This document shows, piece after piece, positions 48,249 through 60,535 of a DNA stretch of 64,000 nucleotides. A program made the translations under genes and the position numbers. A model generated the notes under the pieces. That model was not told the DNA's origin, did no database searches, and saw only the letters and a list, made by a program, of their open reading frames with translations. Origin of the DNA: Prostheceraeus crozeri (lineage: Eukaryota > Platyhelminthes > Polycladida > Euryleptidae); the NCBI GenBank assembly GCA_907163375.1, contig CAJQUW010016176.1:62001-126000 (forward strand). The letters are read 5' to 3'. The number at the start of each line of letters is the position of its first letter. Positions within the stretch are counted from its first letter, which is position 1.

Positions 48249-49981
48249 CAGGGTGGCGCACGTAAACCGCCGGATTTTAAACTTTTATTACTCCTCAAAT
48301 ATTCATCCGATCGTCATGAAATTTCGAGCCATACTAGTTTGGAGTATAGGATTTATGATGATTATACCTGTTGTACTGAGAATTGTCAGAAAATTCTGAT
48401 TCTATTGAGCGAATGACATGTACTCATTTTGTTGACATCGAAAATCTAGATCAAGTTAATTAACTTAACATGAATCGTATTCTGCACAACGAATTGTGCG
48501 CAGTCTTGAAGTGAATATTGTCTAGTTACTTCCATGTCATTAAAATACCATTCGACGATTAAATCACTATCTGAAAAGAATCGAACATACAAGAATGGAT
48601 GATTATTCGGTTGCAGAACGAGCAAAATGCGCGTTTTGGTACGAATGGCTCAAGAGTCCAGTAGGCTACAAAGACTTTATCATTCAGAGTATGGCAAGAA
48701 CGCGAGAGCACCGGATGCCCGTACCAGTGGCACACAAACCTGTTGATCAGTGGTAGTGTGGTGACTGTCAAGCGGGACCTGTCATATCTTCTGAACGAAC
48801 GGAGCAGAATGTGGAACGAGTTGTGCAGCACTTCGAGGAGGACCCAAACACATCTACCCGTCGTGCATCTAATGCTTTTCAAGTGAGTCGCCGCACTATC
48901 CAGCGCATCCTCCATGACTATGGATGGCATCCGTACAAGGTCCAGGTGGTGCAGCGATTACACGAAGAAGATCTGGAAAACCGAATGGAGTTCGCAGAAC
49001 AGGAGGTACAGCGCATCCAAGACAACCCGAGCCATTTAGTGGAACTAACCTGGTCCGATGAAGCTCACTTCCATTTGGATGGTGGTGTGAATCGCCACAA
49101 TTGTCGTTATTGGGTCAACCAGAACCCTCCTGGATCAAGCAAGAGTCTATGCACTCGCCACGCACCACCGTCTGGGCGGCAATCAGCCAATCATGTATCT
49201 ACGGACCGTTCTTCTTCGACACCTCCGTCAACAAGGATCGGTATCTCAAGATGCTACAGGAGGAATTTTGGCCAGCGGTGCAGTCGGACAGAAGAGGCAG
49301 GAGCATCATATTCATGCAGAATGGTGCACCTCCACACTGGGGACTTCCTGTGCGTGAGTGGTTTAACAAGAAGATGCCTCAACAGATGGATGGGACGTGA
49401 ATCTCCTAACATGCCCTGGCCACCGCGTTCACCTGACCTGACGCTTTGCGATTTCTTCTTGTGGGGTTTTGTCAAGTCCAAGGTTTACCATACACGGCCA
49501 ACATCCATGCAAGACCTGAAGGACCGCATCATACAAGCATTTCAAGAAGTGACAACTGAGATGTGTCGAGAAACTGCTCTGGTCTACCAAAAGCAACTCG
49601 AATCCGTCCTCGAGAATGGAGGGGGACACGTTGAAGTTCGATGACAACTAACACTTTTTTCTTATGTTTTTCATTTAATAAATGTTTTCTATGACATTTA
49701 CCTTAATTCGTTTTGGTCATTATTGATAAAGACGTGGGGAAAATAAAGGGAAAAGTTTATCATTAAATTTTACATGCTAAGATACATTGTTGGTATGTCA
49801 ATTTTACTACATGTCATTCGGTCAATAGAATCAGAATTTTCTGACAATTCTCAGTACAACAGGTATAATCATCATAAATCCTATACTCCAAACTAGTATG
49901 ACTCGAAATTTCATGACGATCGGATGAATATTTGAGGAGTAATAAAAGTTTAAAATCCGGCGGTTTACGTGCGCCACCCTG
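48249..49981 (+). mobile_element. IS630-Tc1-mariner superfamily transposon with 174-bp TIRs, 1733 bp
   Basis: The left repeat 48249-48422 and the inverted right repeat 49808-49981 are each 174 bp and differ at only a few positions. They start with cagggtggcgcacgtaaacc. TA flanks both sides (48247-48248 and 49982-49983). The transposase lies between, on the plus strand. The first seven bases, cagggtg, are shared with the related element at 8869. Confidence 0.92.
48597..49644 (+). pseudogene. IS630-Tc1-mariner transposase, frameshifted, second Asp changed
   Basis: ATG at 48597 gives MDDYSVAERAKCAFWYEWLK. The frame is lost near 48680-48810 and resumes as VERVVQHFEEDPNTSTRRAS, QVSRRTIQRILHDYGWHPYK (HTH) and LTWSDEAHFHLDGGVNRHN (first Asp). 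A shift near 49125 leads to PRTTVWAAISQSCIYGPFFF and FMQNGAPPHWGLPVREWF, where the invariant second Asp (MQDGAPPH) is Asn. Another shift near 49385 leads to WPPRSPDLTLCDFFLWGFVK (third Asp) and the C-terminus ENGGGHVEVR before the stop at 49642-49644. I count about four frame changes. The gene is otherwise full length (about 340 residues). Confidence 0.9.
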
Positions 49982-49983
49982 TA

Positions 49984-51035
49984 TTTCAATTGTATGATTC
50001 TAAAATTGAAAAAGACCTCAAGCTAAGGGGGAACTAAAATCATGCACACTGTACACATTGTACAGTAAACTAATTTGACAAGTCTGTTACAGTCTATGCT
50101 GAGAGCTTTTGAAAAATTGCTGTCTGACATAATATTTTGTTCACTGTTAATAAGCCAACGAGCAACAATCCTGTACATCATTCTGAAAATGAGAATAAGG
50201 CACATTCGCATCCCACTTCAGTGATTCACATATTTGATTGAAGCGCGGCTGAACGCAATCATAGGGACGCAGCTCATTATTTCTCAGACCCACTAGACAT
50301 TATACTCGGACTATTATGATAAAAAAAGGAGCGCGGTTATCTCAACTATGGATGGACAACAGAGGAGTACCCGGTAATGCATTTGCGGAGGCCAATTTAT
50401 GCCACTATGAAAATAATTCTTAGGCACATCAAAGCGAAGAAACTCCCACAAAGAAAATAATGATAATAAGAATAATTAGTGTATCACACTTTTTTATCAT
50501 AGTTGAATTTTGAACTTGCGTAAACTATAAGCTGTACACATAGCATAGTTCAAAAGGTCACACTTTTCGAATGGAATTGGCATATAAACTTACACTGCTT
50601 CTTGTGAAGCCTCAATCAAGCAATCCTCCCATCAGGATCTCAGAGTTGTGTACGATTTGTGTTTGTTTCGAGATTTGTATAATGAATTCATAAGCACTCA
50701 TTCAAATTTTACGCTACCTTATATCATTTTTGTAGTAAATGAATTGTACAGTCCCGCTCTGTATGAAATCGTCTGTGATACATTTTTGCGGTATTTACAT
50801 GTGCAGCAATATTTTTGGTGGTTTTGAAGGTAAATATTTAAAATTTGATTGCTTCTGGTGTGGTCCTAGTATATCCTAGCTAATGAAAATATAAGCGGGT
50901 CGAACCCCTACGAAAAAGTGACATAGATCTTCTGTTAAATATCGATTCCACTTACGTGAAAACAGAAAAATCGAAATTTCCGTCTCTATATCTCTGCAGT
51001 TTGACAAAAACTGAAATGCCACGACTAAAATCTAT
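49984..51035. other. Unassigned AT-rich sequence
   Basis: No feature recognised. Confidence 0.4.
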
Positions 51036-51037
51036 TA

Positions 51038-51497
51038 CCGTATATACTCGCATATAAGCCGATCTCGCATATAAGCCGACCATCTAAAATTGCTTTAGAA
51101 TTACCAGTTTTTGCAAAAACCCGCATATAAGCCGGTACTCAACTTATCTAATTTTACACTATATTTTTGGTTCATAGAAATTTGTTACTGTAAAGATGAT
51201 AAATGCTTACTTTTATGTTACATACTAAAAGAAATAGAAGAAATTTTTTTATTTCTAAGAAACCAAACCGTGTACCAATGACGTCGGCTTCATCATTACC
51301 TCTAGCTTGGTTACGGCTCGCCACTGGTGACACACAACCAAATAAAAAGGCAGATAGCGATGAAAACGTGTAGCTGGAAAATTGGCATTAGTATCTGTCC
51401 TTGTGTTCATTTTGTTTTATACGCATATAAGCCGACCCCCTGATTTCAGCATTGTATTTTATACTTCTAAACTCGGCTTATATGCGAGTATATACGG
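51038..51497. mobile_element. MITE with repeated GCATATAAGCCG motif, 460 bp
   Basis: The left end ccgtatatactcgcatataa and the right end (complement of the same) make inverted repeats of about 25 bp, flanked by TA (51036-51037 and 51498-51499). The word gcatataagccg occurs three times near the left end, once near 51422 and once inverted in the right terminus. There is no coding capacity. The TA target fits a Tc1/mariner-type enzyme; a longer target such as TTA or TACC cannot be excluded. Confidence 0.8.
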
Positions 51498-51499
51498 TA

Positions 51500-52474
51500 C
51501 TCTATCCTAATAATTTTTACCATTTCAACTTCCTTACCATTTTTTAGTTTTTGTAAATAGCCAGTGTGTTTCGATGGTCCAATGCTTGTTTAGTAAAGGA
51601 GTTAATTTTCCAGTTAACTTTTTTGATAATATTATTCCGCATTTCAATTACGAAGCTATCAAAAGAACCTATTTCGAGCCTGTTGATCAGCTTTGGAATT
51701 TCAAGCTTGAGAGATCTGCGCATGTTGTTAGAAAGCAGCTTTCGAACTTCTGACCATTAATTAACCAAAGTGGAATATTATGTTTTGGAAAAAGTTAAAT
51801 TTGAGATGGTGCTATGTCTGGTGAGAACAGTGGCTAATAGAGACTGGCAATCGACTTGCTCGTCAGAAATTAATAAACTTGCTAAGATTGTATTACTGCA
51901 TGCGCAAGACTTTTGAAAGATTTGATCTTCTTCGATGTCTGTTCAAAATTTCGATGTGCAGTATTCGTTTGATTAGCGGTCAAACCTTAGCTAAGCACAA
52001 TTCCATGGAATTAGAAAAACAGACTATACAGAACGTGACATTCGAACTTTTGGCTTCAGAGATGCTGGGTCGTGGCATTTTGTCTCAGTCTAGCAAGCAT
52101 CATCTTAGACCTGACTCAACGTGTGCAAGGCTTCAGAGGCATTCTTCTCACTCTTCGCGCCAAATTTGATATTGATGCGATGATCAGCAATATTCTCTTT
52201 AATGACCCACTTGAATTTCAAAGAGCTTTCTTTGCATCAGACAATCAAATATATTTTTGACATTGACATTACGAAATGTGACCAGAAGAGGTCATTCATC
52301 GATATCGATTTCTAATAAGCTTAAACATAACAAACGAATTTCAATGACTGAGCTAGAAGAATTTCAACCATTCCGGAAATATGTGTCGCATCTTGTACAC
52401 TGCACCATTGACAAAGGAACTGTTGACGGAAACGTCGAGTTGAATAAACATTATTTTCAATATAAATTGGCATT
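51500..52474. other. Unassigned AT-rich sequence
   Basis: Short frames only (for example 96 codons at 51879-52169), none with recognisable motifs. Confidence 0.4.
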
Positions 52475-52482
52475 CTAGGAAC

Positions 52483-53442
52483 TAAAAATGTGCGTCGGAT
52501 CAGGGAATGGCCGTCGATCCGATCCCATTGTATACGGGAAAATTCCAAATCCGATCCGAAATAATCCGAAATTTTTTTGATTCCTTTCATGTTCCTGAAT
52601 TGAAAGTATTGAATCTCTGCGTATAGCTGAGGGTTGTGTAGGCCTGTATACATTTTGAATATATGCATGCAGTTGGGCACATACATTATGTGTGTTCGCA
52701 GCCTATTATTGCTACCGGTCAAAGCATTGGTCTGTTTTTCAATGTAAGGCTAGATAGACATAATGCTAATACAATGTATATTCTTGGTGAACTTAATCAT
52801 TCGGATTGGTTTCTTTTATGTATATAGGTACGAATAATAGGACAACATTTTGATCGTTTAACATTTTTGTATGGCCTGATTAGCCTAATGATTTTATGAT
52901 TTTATGCGCCGCAATGCAACAGCCTGCCTAAATGTAGGCTACTTGTATTATGCAGATGTATAACAAATGGAATAGCATCAGATAACCGTTACCATAAATG
53001 TCTCCATTCAAATGACCATACTTTTTTAATATGAACATTATGTGGAAGGTCATATAAAGCATACATCGAGATCGCATGGCGTTGAGAATGAGACAAGCTG
53101 ATTTAATAAGAGAATATTTCATATCTGCATAGCGTCTCATTCCTAAACGACCACTGACCGAGTCAGCGTACGCGGATCTTATTATGATGAACTAGGTGGA
53201 TAGGAAATGGATGACTTGGAATTCCGGTTTCCGACCCAGAAGTACGGTGTTTGAAATGTGGAAGAAATGCAGCTTGCTATGTTTCTAAGGTAATTGAAAG
53301 TAATTTGATGAGCTACATTGAAGACACAATACATGTACATATTTCCATATTGTCGGATTAATTCGGATTTTTCTTGACCGATCCTGTCCAATACGAGTCC
53401 GAAATGATTCATCCGAATCCGATCCGAATTCGCACACCTTTA
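52483..53442. mobile_element. Non-autonomous hAT element, 960 bp
   Basis: The left end taaaaatgtgcgtcggatc and the complement of the right end (taaaggtgtgcgaattcgga) are inverted termini of the TA-rich/gtgtgcg type seen in hAT elements. The 8-mers ctaggaac (52475-52482) and ctaggagc (53443-53450) match at 7 of 8 positions. Many tcggat/atccga words crowd both ends, as expected for hAT subterminal binding sites. No transposase remains inside. Confidence 0.75.
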
Positions 53443-53450
53443 CTAGGAGC

Positions 53451-56094
53451 CTGACTTCTGATTTTAATCGGCTAAAAATGCAAAACAGCCTCGCGTTCGT
53501 TTCTATGAAATGCAATAAATGCATAGCAATTTGAACATTTTTCTGTAACATTGCACAAAATAAATTTTCTGTTTTCGTTGTTTTGTGCTTTGTTCGAGAC
53601 AAAGAAATTGGATGAAAACATTCCATTAGAATATTAAGTGACAACTGAACGACATGAAAGAACTGCAAATGAAAGGCTTCGATGATATTTTTATTCCGTT
53701 TTCCTTTATTCTTGCGCTATTATTGACTGAACTCTTCCTCTCGAATAATTACATAACAGCAGGGAAGATGGCGGTCTTTTAGATTGACAAGAACTATGCC
53801 CGGTTATTCATTCTCTTACAAATGTTGTCGCCGATATTGCAATGAAGACGCTATACAATTAGGAATTTCATTATCCAAGATTGATGCATTATTTAACTTC
53901 ATTTCTGCATGCAACTTAAAATACATTTTGCAATTGTGCCTTCAATTATCATATTAATTACCTCCACGTGCAAAATAGAATATGTGAAAAATCACATTTA
54001 TTTGCACTCCATCAACTTAGGTGAATGTTATTCTTCAAGAAAGATGTTTTGCATGGCACCTGCAGTTTATCTTCTACTTCAACCTGAGCCTGTAATACAA
54101 CCCGAATCTCCAATGGAGGTCGGGTAAAGACATTCAAAATGAAATAGAACTTGGGCCTCCAATGCAACCCTGGATGGCCTACTTTTGCTGCATTCTCCCC
54201 TTAAACACCACTGTCAAACTCCACTCGTCGGCTATCCTTCACTAAGTCTTTGTTAGCTGTGCCATCAGCTTTGATGTCATTTGGTTCGACAGTAGTGAAT
54301 GGAGAAACCGTCGAGATGGCGAAGTTTACTGATAGAATAACGACTCTTGAGAAGTGACCATCAGTGCAGGTAACAACAACTTTCATTCGCAACCAGGTCA
54401 AATCAATGGCGAGTAAGAAATAATCAGTTCAAAGGTGATTGCTACTGTGAAAGGGATAAACAACCTGTTGCGTCTGTCAAAAAAAATTAAGGGAAACTGT
54501 TTGACTTCTATAATAAACATTTGTTCACCTATCAAAAATGGGAAATATATTGACAACAGAGGATAAAAAGATAAAAAGGAAATAAAGATATATTTTTATA
54601 CCAGGGAAACCGGGTAAGAGAGTCAAAACAAAATAGAACGCGGAAGGAGGTGTTGGTTGTACCAGAGGAAATAGTGTATTCACTTTATGCATGTCTTGCG
54701 CAGTCCAAAACGACATATTGTAGTGTATTTTAGCTTTGTAAATACTCTTATTCGTCTAGCAATTTTTTTCCTGTACACCTTCATGAAAAAAGAGATATAA
54801 AAACCAATTACTACTCACTTAATTGCGAAGACGTCTATGTCCCCTGACTTGCGTGGTATTGCTTCTCTTTTCTCAATTTTTTATTCATGAACTGATTTCT
54901 TCTTGTGATGTGATTGTGACGTCATATTTTTCTACAAATAATAATATAAACTTTCGCACTATGGTGAGTTTTGTGAGTGTCTGATAGCAATGAAGCTTGT
55001 CCAGCCTGTAAATCCTTTGTGCGAAATAGTAAAGTTGCTTAGCCTAAATAACATTTAGAGATGGATGTCGGCGGTAAATCGTCCTTATGTGCAAAATGTC
55101 AATTTTTCAGGAGAACGTTACTTCTATTTTTTAAAAAGTGATGCACAATATTGATAAACAGAAATAGCCAAGTGTTGTCATCCAACTCTGTCATTAAAAA
55201 TTGTCACAGAGTGGTTTTACTGCAAATTGTTATGTACAGTTTTGGAGAACCCACCTGCATGTAGGGTCTTTTGCATCCTTGCTATGTGCACATAAGGCCC
55301 TCTGCATTTAGACCGATTTACTGTTTTCAATTTGCTTGTCTTTGATTGACATTGAAAATATAGTTAACATTATTATAAATTTTAAAGAAGATCTACAACT
55401 CATTAGATTAGTAAATGAGTCATTACGCGTGTTACTGTTTAATGCACAAAACATGATATCAAAGTGCGAATAATTGCTTTTTATGATATTCTCTCGCTTA
55501 TCCGGAGTACCGATAGGCCTATTATTCATTCTACGTAGAAATTTAATAAAGTTTGATGGCATAAGTGGAACAAATAATGTCTGACGATCAAAATCTTAAC
55601 CAAGCGGTACAGAGACGCCAGACACCGTCCCATCCCCGACCGGCAGGTTTTAATAAGCCGGTCACCGCCGGCCCCGGACGCCAATAACTCGGCCGGTTCC
55701 AACCCTGCCATCCACTGCTTGCTTGCTTGTTTGTAGCATAAAACTGACAGTATTACTTATTCACCTATTGGCCACAGCGCCGGGTTGATATTGCTATTGG
55801 GCCTACTCATTTAACAATTACATAGGTGCATTATGTATGAATGAAGATGTTGATCATAACTTCAGAATGCACTTTGTCAGCGGTACATAAGTGATCTAAA
55901 TTGATTCAAATGCTTAATATTGCAAGAAATCGACGAAACGTTTTTTAGAATTGACGAATATTTTCAAAAAGGACGTACATTTAAATAAAAATCAAATTTT
56001 TGATGATTGTATTGACCCAAATTGATGAAATTTGAATCGCTTGCCATAAATACATAGAAACTGAAAGTCACAAAAGCACAGTAGTCATAGCTAT
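53451..56094. other. Unassigned AT-rich sequence with one GC island
   Basis: A GC-rich patch at 55600-55712 (ccggtcaccgccggccccgg, then ctcggccggttccaaccctg) stands out and recalls the patch at 23390-23430 on the opposite strand. A 66-codon minus frame at 54201-54401 (KVVVTCTDGHFSRVVILSVN) is less AT-biased, but no family was recognised. Confidence 0.35.
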
Positions 56095-56096
56095 TA

Positions 56097-56930
56097 CAGT
56101 GCTAAGGAAAAGCTTGAGACCACTAATGAAAATCACAGGAAACAAGACAAGCTCCCCTGTTTTTGAGTATTGCCACAAGATTAACATCATATTCCAAAAT
56201 TTAAGTTTATTGAACAGAGCGAGAAACCCAATGAAATATACCAATTTGAAAACATGATCAATATTTGATGGATTTTTCTCTGGCAGAGATAACTTTATGT
56301 ATGCGACGAGGCATGGAATTGATGAGTTTCTGACAGTAGTCAGAACTGATTTCTTGAGTCCAAACTTCTAAGATGCTCTTCTTCAAGTCTGCAATCGACG
56401 TCAAATGTCTCTCAGCCACTTTTCTCTTCAGGATCGCCCAACAATATTCTATTGGGTTCAAGTCAGGGCTTGAACCAGGCCAGGGATGAAGCAATTTGTA
56501 ACTCTCACCACTAAGAAATTCCTACACTGCTCGGACGGATTCTGTGGCACGGAGCGCCATCATGTTGAAAATACATGCAGGAATGGCTGGATTATCATGT
56601 GCATGGAAAGCTTGTATTTGAGCATGTTGAGATAGCGAGATCCATTCATCGTAGTTACGGGGGGGCAGGAAGGAAATAGCAGCACATCCCTCTGCTGAGA
56701 TCGAACCCCAGATCATGATCTGGAGCGGATGCTTCACTGCTGGCTGCACGTATTTCAAGGAATACCGCTTCCCAACCGGTCTCCGAACTCTGACTCCTGA
56801 TTTCGAGAACTGTCGAATGATTGTTTCATTTGAGAACTTCACTTCCCTCCAATTGCGAAGCGACCACTTCTGGTATTTTCTACAGAACTCCAAACGTTGC
56901 TGAATATTCCGCTGAGTCCAGGCTCAGCAA
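56097..56930 (-). mobile_element. Tc1 transposon fragment
   Basis: The intact downstream end starts at 56097 (cagtgctaaggaaaagcttg) directly after a TA (56095-56096). The upstream half, with the DNA-binding domain and the other terminus, is missing beyond about 56930. This family differs from the Tc1 copies at 1155 and 24000 in its terminus and protein. Confidence 0.75.
56258..56893 (-). pseudogene. Tc1 transposase catalytic domain, broken
   Basis: The reading RKYQKWSLRNWREVKFSNET covers the first catalytic site, normally FSDE, with Asn in place of Asp. It continues RRPVGKRYSLKYVQPAVKHP, LQIMIWGSISAEGCAAISFL and a degenerate HDN segment (second Asp retained). A stop near 56522-56524 precedes the final frame LLHPWPGSSPDLNPIEYCW and LINSMPRRIHKVISAREKS, ending at 56258. 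The N-terminal HTH half is absent. Confidence 0.85.
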
Positions 56931-57369
56931 CCCCGGTTAAAATAAAGATAAGTATGCAAGCATAGTCTATAATAATGGCAATAACGGCAAATGTTAAATA
57001 ATAGATTAAAAATGTTGCATTTTTCTTTCTATAATTGTTATTTGGTGTATCAAAAGTCAATAATGAAAGTTAGCTATTATGAGTTGTACGTACGTATTTG
57101 TTTCCAATGTAACTGCGTGCTACAAGCGAAACGTTCTGCAAGCTGCATCCTGTTGAAGAACTCATACATATCGGCAAGTGGACTGCGGTCAAAAATTTAT
57201 GAAAATTATTTCAACTCAACATGTATGTCAGGCCTGATAGCAGGAAGACAGTGGCACACATCATTTTTGACTGACTCTACAAGCTTTTAAATTTACAATG
57301 ACAAATATTTGAGTGCTTTGAATATATTTGTAAATTTATCACCAAGAATTTAAGTGCAAAAATGAGCTC
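56931..57369. other. Unassigned AT-rich sequence
   Basis: No feature recognised between the Tc1 fragment and the LINE. Confidence 0.4.
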
Positions 57370-59600
57370 GTTCGCTTACTCCTCGCGTAGCGTCTTTCAG
57401 TTCCCCGACAGAGTTTGACGGTTCATTTCTCGTCTCCGGTTGTTTCGGTTCACGACAAGATCTTCATTGATTTCGAGCTTCTTGAGATATTCTTTGATGC
57501 ATCTCCTCCATGACTTCTTCGGCCCTCCTGCTGGTCGGCGACCGCCTATTTCCATCTCCTCAACTTCTTTCACAATAGTGTCCTATCTCATCACATGTCC
57601 AAAGCTGCGGAGTCTGCTTCTCCGGATGGTCACTTCTTAGTTCCTCAGAACACACCGTCTTATTGCTTCCTAATCAAGGATTCTTTTCTCAACATTTTAC
57701 GTTTACTATGAAACGATGCATCGTTAGGTCACTTGCCTTCCCAAAGATCCCATGTTTCCGAGCCACACAGCAAAACAGATCTCAAGCATGACTGGTAGCT
57801 TATCCTCGCTATTTCAAAGGGATTCCTCTGTTCGTTAAGAGGTTGGTGAATTCCACTCATCGTGACCACGAAGTGCGAGTCCTCGTCACTCTCTTAGCGC
57901 CAGCATACCTGACAGCACGTCTCCAAGACAGCAGAGTTACTGGATCTATTGCACAATGCACATAGTACTCATTTTCTCTTAATCGAGTCGTCATACTCTT
58001 CTGTGGTTCACTGACATTAAAAAAAAACAGGGATAAGCAAGGAGAGGGCTTCTCCTTCAGCTTCTACACTGAATACGAGGTCGACAGCGTACAACAGTGT
58101 GCACATCAGTGCACCGATATAAACATTGAACAGAGCTGATAATAAAAAACGGACTACCTAAATTTCGCAGAAATTCAATTAATTTTCATACCTTCCAATC
58201 AAATCGCACACCATCCTGCCATATATCATTTGAGAGCTTGCATTCTCAGCTTTTAATGAGCTATAAAAGACTTGTATCCGTTATTGTATTTGCTGATCAG
58301 TGCTCAAACTATGAAAATCACGGAATCTCAACTTTTCAGTTAGAAAACATGTATGATAATGACTCAGGCACGGAGAGAAAGAACATTTTCTGAGCTCTCT
58401 TGTGACATATTGGCTATCAAAATCGGTGAACTCAAAAAGAATTAGTGATACCGTGAAGTTATTACAAAATCATGACCTTTTTGACTGAAAATGTTTAATT
58501 CTCACTTTTTTATTAAAAATGTTCATGTTTGTCATCGTCTGAATCCTTGCGATGTGAGGAGTACGAATATGTAAGTTAAATTTATATAAGTTCAATAGTC
58601 AGTTTTCAATCTTCTTCAACATTTTTCTCATTTCCGCAAAAGTAAACAAACACCATGTAAGGTGAACGAACGTTCAAAGCAAGACAATTAGTGAAGGAAT
58701 GTTTTTGTTCTCTCTTAGCACCTGCCGTTTGTTTACCTTGATTGTCTGTGTACTTTTGCGCAAATGAGAAAAATGTTGAAGAAGTTTGAAAAAGAACTGT
58801 TGAACGTATATGAATGCAACTTACATATTCTTACTCATTACAACGTAAGGATTCTGACGATCAGTCAAAAAGGTCATGATTTTGTAATAACTTCACGGTA
58901 TCACTAATTCTTTATGAGGTCACCGATTTTGATGACCAATATGTCACAAGAGAGCTCAGAAAATGCTCTTTCTCTCCGTGCCTGTGTCATTATCACACTC
59001 ACATGCTTTCTTTTTGAAAAAATATGATTTGTAAATTCAGCGATTTTCATACATTGAGCACTGCTCAGCAAATACGATAGCGGATGCAAGTCCATCAGAT
59101 CTCATTAAAAGCTGAGAAAGCAAGCTCTCAAATGATGTATGGCTCGTTGATATGAGATTCGACTGGAAGACATGAGAATCGATTGAATCTCAGTGAAATT
59201 TAGGTGGTCAGTGTTTTATGATCAGCTCTGTAGATACCTCGACCACCGTACTCACGCTTGATGCTTACTTCTGATACAGCGGCATGACGGCTATCACAAG
59301 TGCTTCAGGTACACCCTCACGTCTGAGGGACCGTTCGATGGCTCTTCTGGGCACCTTATCAAATGCTTTTCCCATATCTACTAAAACATGGAAAAAGCTC
59401 TTATGTGTTTTTCATACATCTGACGCAGGATGAAGATAGCATCTGTTGCTGACTTCCCGGGTCAAAATCCAATCTGACGGTTGTCTATCTTAGTCTTAAT
59501 TAATTTCTGGCATCTTACTTCAAGAACTTTCTGAAAGAGCTTCATTGTGTGATAAAGACGTGAGTTCCTCGGTAGCCCAACTGAGCAATGTAGTTTCTAT
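57370..59600 (-). mobile_element. Decayed LINE (RTE-like) RT and tail, split by a long inverted repeat
   Basis: On the minus strand 59231-59600 reads as RT core: LPRNSRLYHTMKLFQKVLEV, NRQIGF then GKSATDAIFILRQMYEKH. The C-terminal tail lies at 57400-58020, with the typical basic motif GGRRPAGGPKKSWRRCIKEY followed by LKKLEINEDLVV. The two parts are separated by the 1.1-kb hairpin element at 58131-59230. Several stops and frame changes are present and the palm motifs are largely gone, so this is older than the LINE at 35931. The GPKKSW-type tail and the FILRQMYEKH motif place it near RTE-like or CFDP2-related LINEs. Confidence 0.75.
58131..59230. mobile_element. Long-inverted-repeat (foldback) element, about 1100 bp, diverged
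   Basis: The left arm from cagagctgataataaaa and the right arm ending ttttatgatcagctctg are inverted copies about 500 bp long, roughly 80-85% alike by eye. Shared landmarks are ttgagagcttgc, cttttaatgag, cacggagagaaag, gagctctcttgtgacatatt, accgtgaagttattacaaaa and cttcttcaacatttttctca. The centre is near 58690; the left arm has an extra insert of about 45 bp near 58490-58535. TA follows the right end, and the left flank is AA, possibly a mutated TA. It has no coding capacity and interrupts the LINE. Confidence 0.8.
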
Positions 59601-60427
59601 TCCTTATATATCTAGATCCCATAGATTTAAATCCTAGTTTCAGTGCAGCCTCACTTTAACTATTTTTCAACTCGTCGTAGCCATGCTATGCTGCTCCTGA
59701 GGCGACCGCAAAAACACTGTTAGGCTAACAGATCTCTAGCAGTATCATTTACCCATTGGAATTTGCGTGTCACTAACAACCCACTATGTAAAGATTGTGT
59801 CTGTGCGGTTGCCCCTGTATCCTGGATTCAACCAATGTATTAATATCAGTTATACACAATATTTGAACGCTTCGTCAAAGCAATTATGATGAGACAGGAC
59901 AAACAAAGTATGTAAATTTTACTCATGATAATCATCGTATTTAGTGTTAGATGAAAAACTTACAATTACTTTAGTGATCAAATATGGTCGTCGGATTGGG
60001 TTACATGAGGTGAATTTTCAACAACCTCAGCCGAAGTCATCTTAACTCAGTCCGACTCAAATCAACTGCATTCAAGATTTCAAGCATATAGGATTTGCTG
60101 AAACTTATTCACATCTTCCAAATGACACAACTTCATGCATCAAGTTAGTTTGAAACTTCCAGTTTGATACGTCAGTTAGAAAGCCATACAAGCTCTCTTT
60201 TTACGCGGGCAGTATGACGGCACAAAAGACGGGTTGATGGAAGTCGGTGTCTTACCTTATTATTCTGCACATCGTATGTCAGAATGCATTTCGCAGTTCT
60301 ATCATGTACGAGGCAGTAAACTACTGCCAAACCAGCAGCTATCAATAATCAATATCACGTTTCAGCGAGCAGCTGTTTCTGGGTTTGCGATGATTAACAT
60401 AAATATGATACTAATTATTCCCTAATA
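59601..60427. other. Unassigned sequence
   Basis: No feature recognised beyond the end of the LINE remnant. Confidence 0.4.
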
Positions 60428-60535
60428 GACGCTATCATACAATCCTTCCGACCACAATTTGACCAGGATTCGAAAACAGGCTAGCGAGAAATCAAAGCAA
60501 GTGCTTTGTCCACACGGCCAGACAGGCGGGCGGGT
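60428..60535 (-). mobile_element. tRNA-derived SINE copy
   Basis: The minus strand shows box A tggccgtgtggac (about 60508-60520) and box B ttttcgaatcctgg (about 60463-60476) at tRNA spacing. The segment after box B, ggtcaaattgtggtcgg, matches the copy at 5722-5830. The downstream tail runs into AT-rich sequence without a clear repeat or poly-A. Confidence 0.5.

Noticed and set aside
54201-54401. 66-codon minus frame with less biased composition (CTDGHFSRVVILSVNF)
   Set aside because: It could be an exon, but there is no clear acceptor, no neighbouring exon and no recognised domain.
57440-57640. 66-codon plus-strand frame
   Set aside because: It is the antisense of the LINE C-terminal tail, which reads GGRRPAGGPKKSWRRCIKEY on the minus strand.
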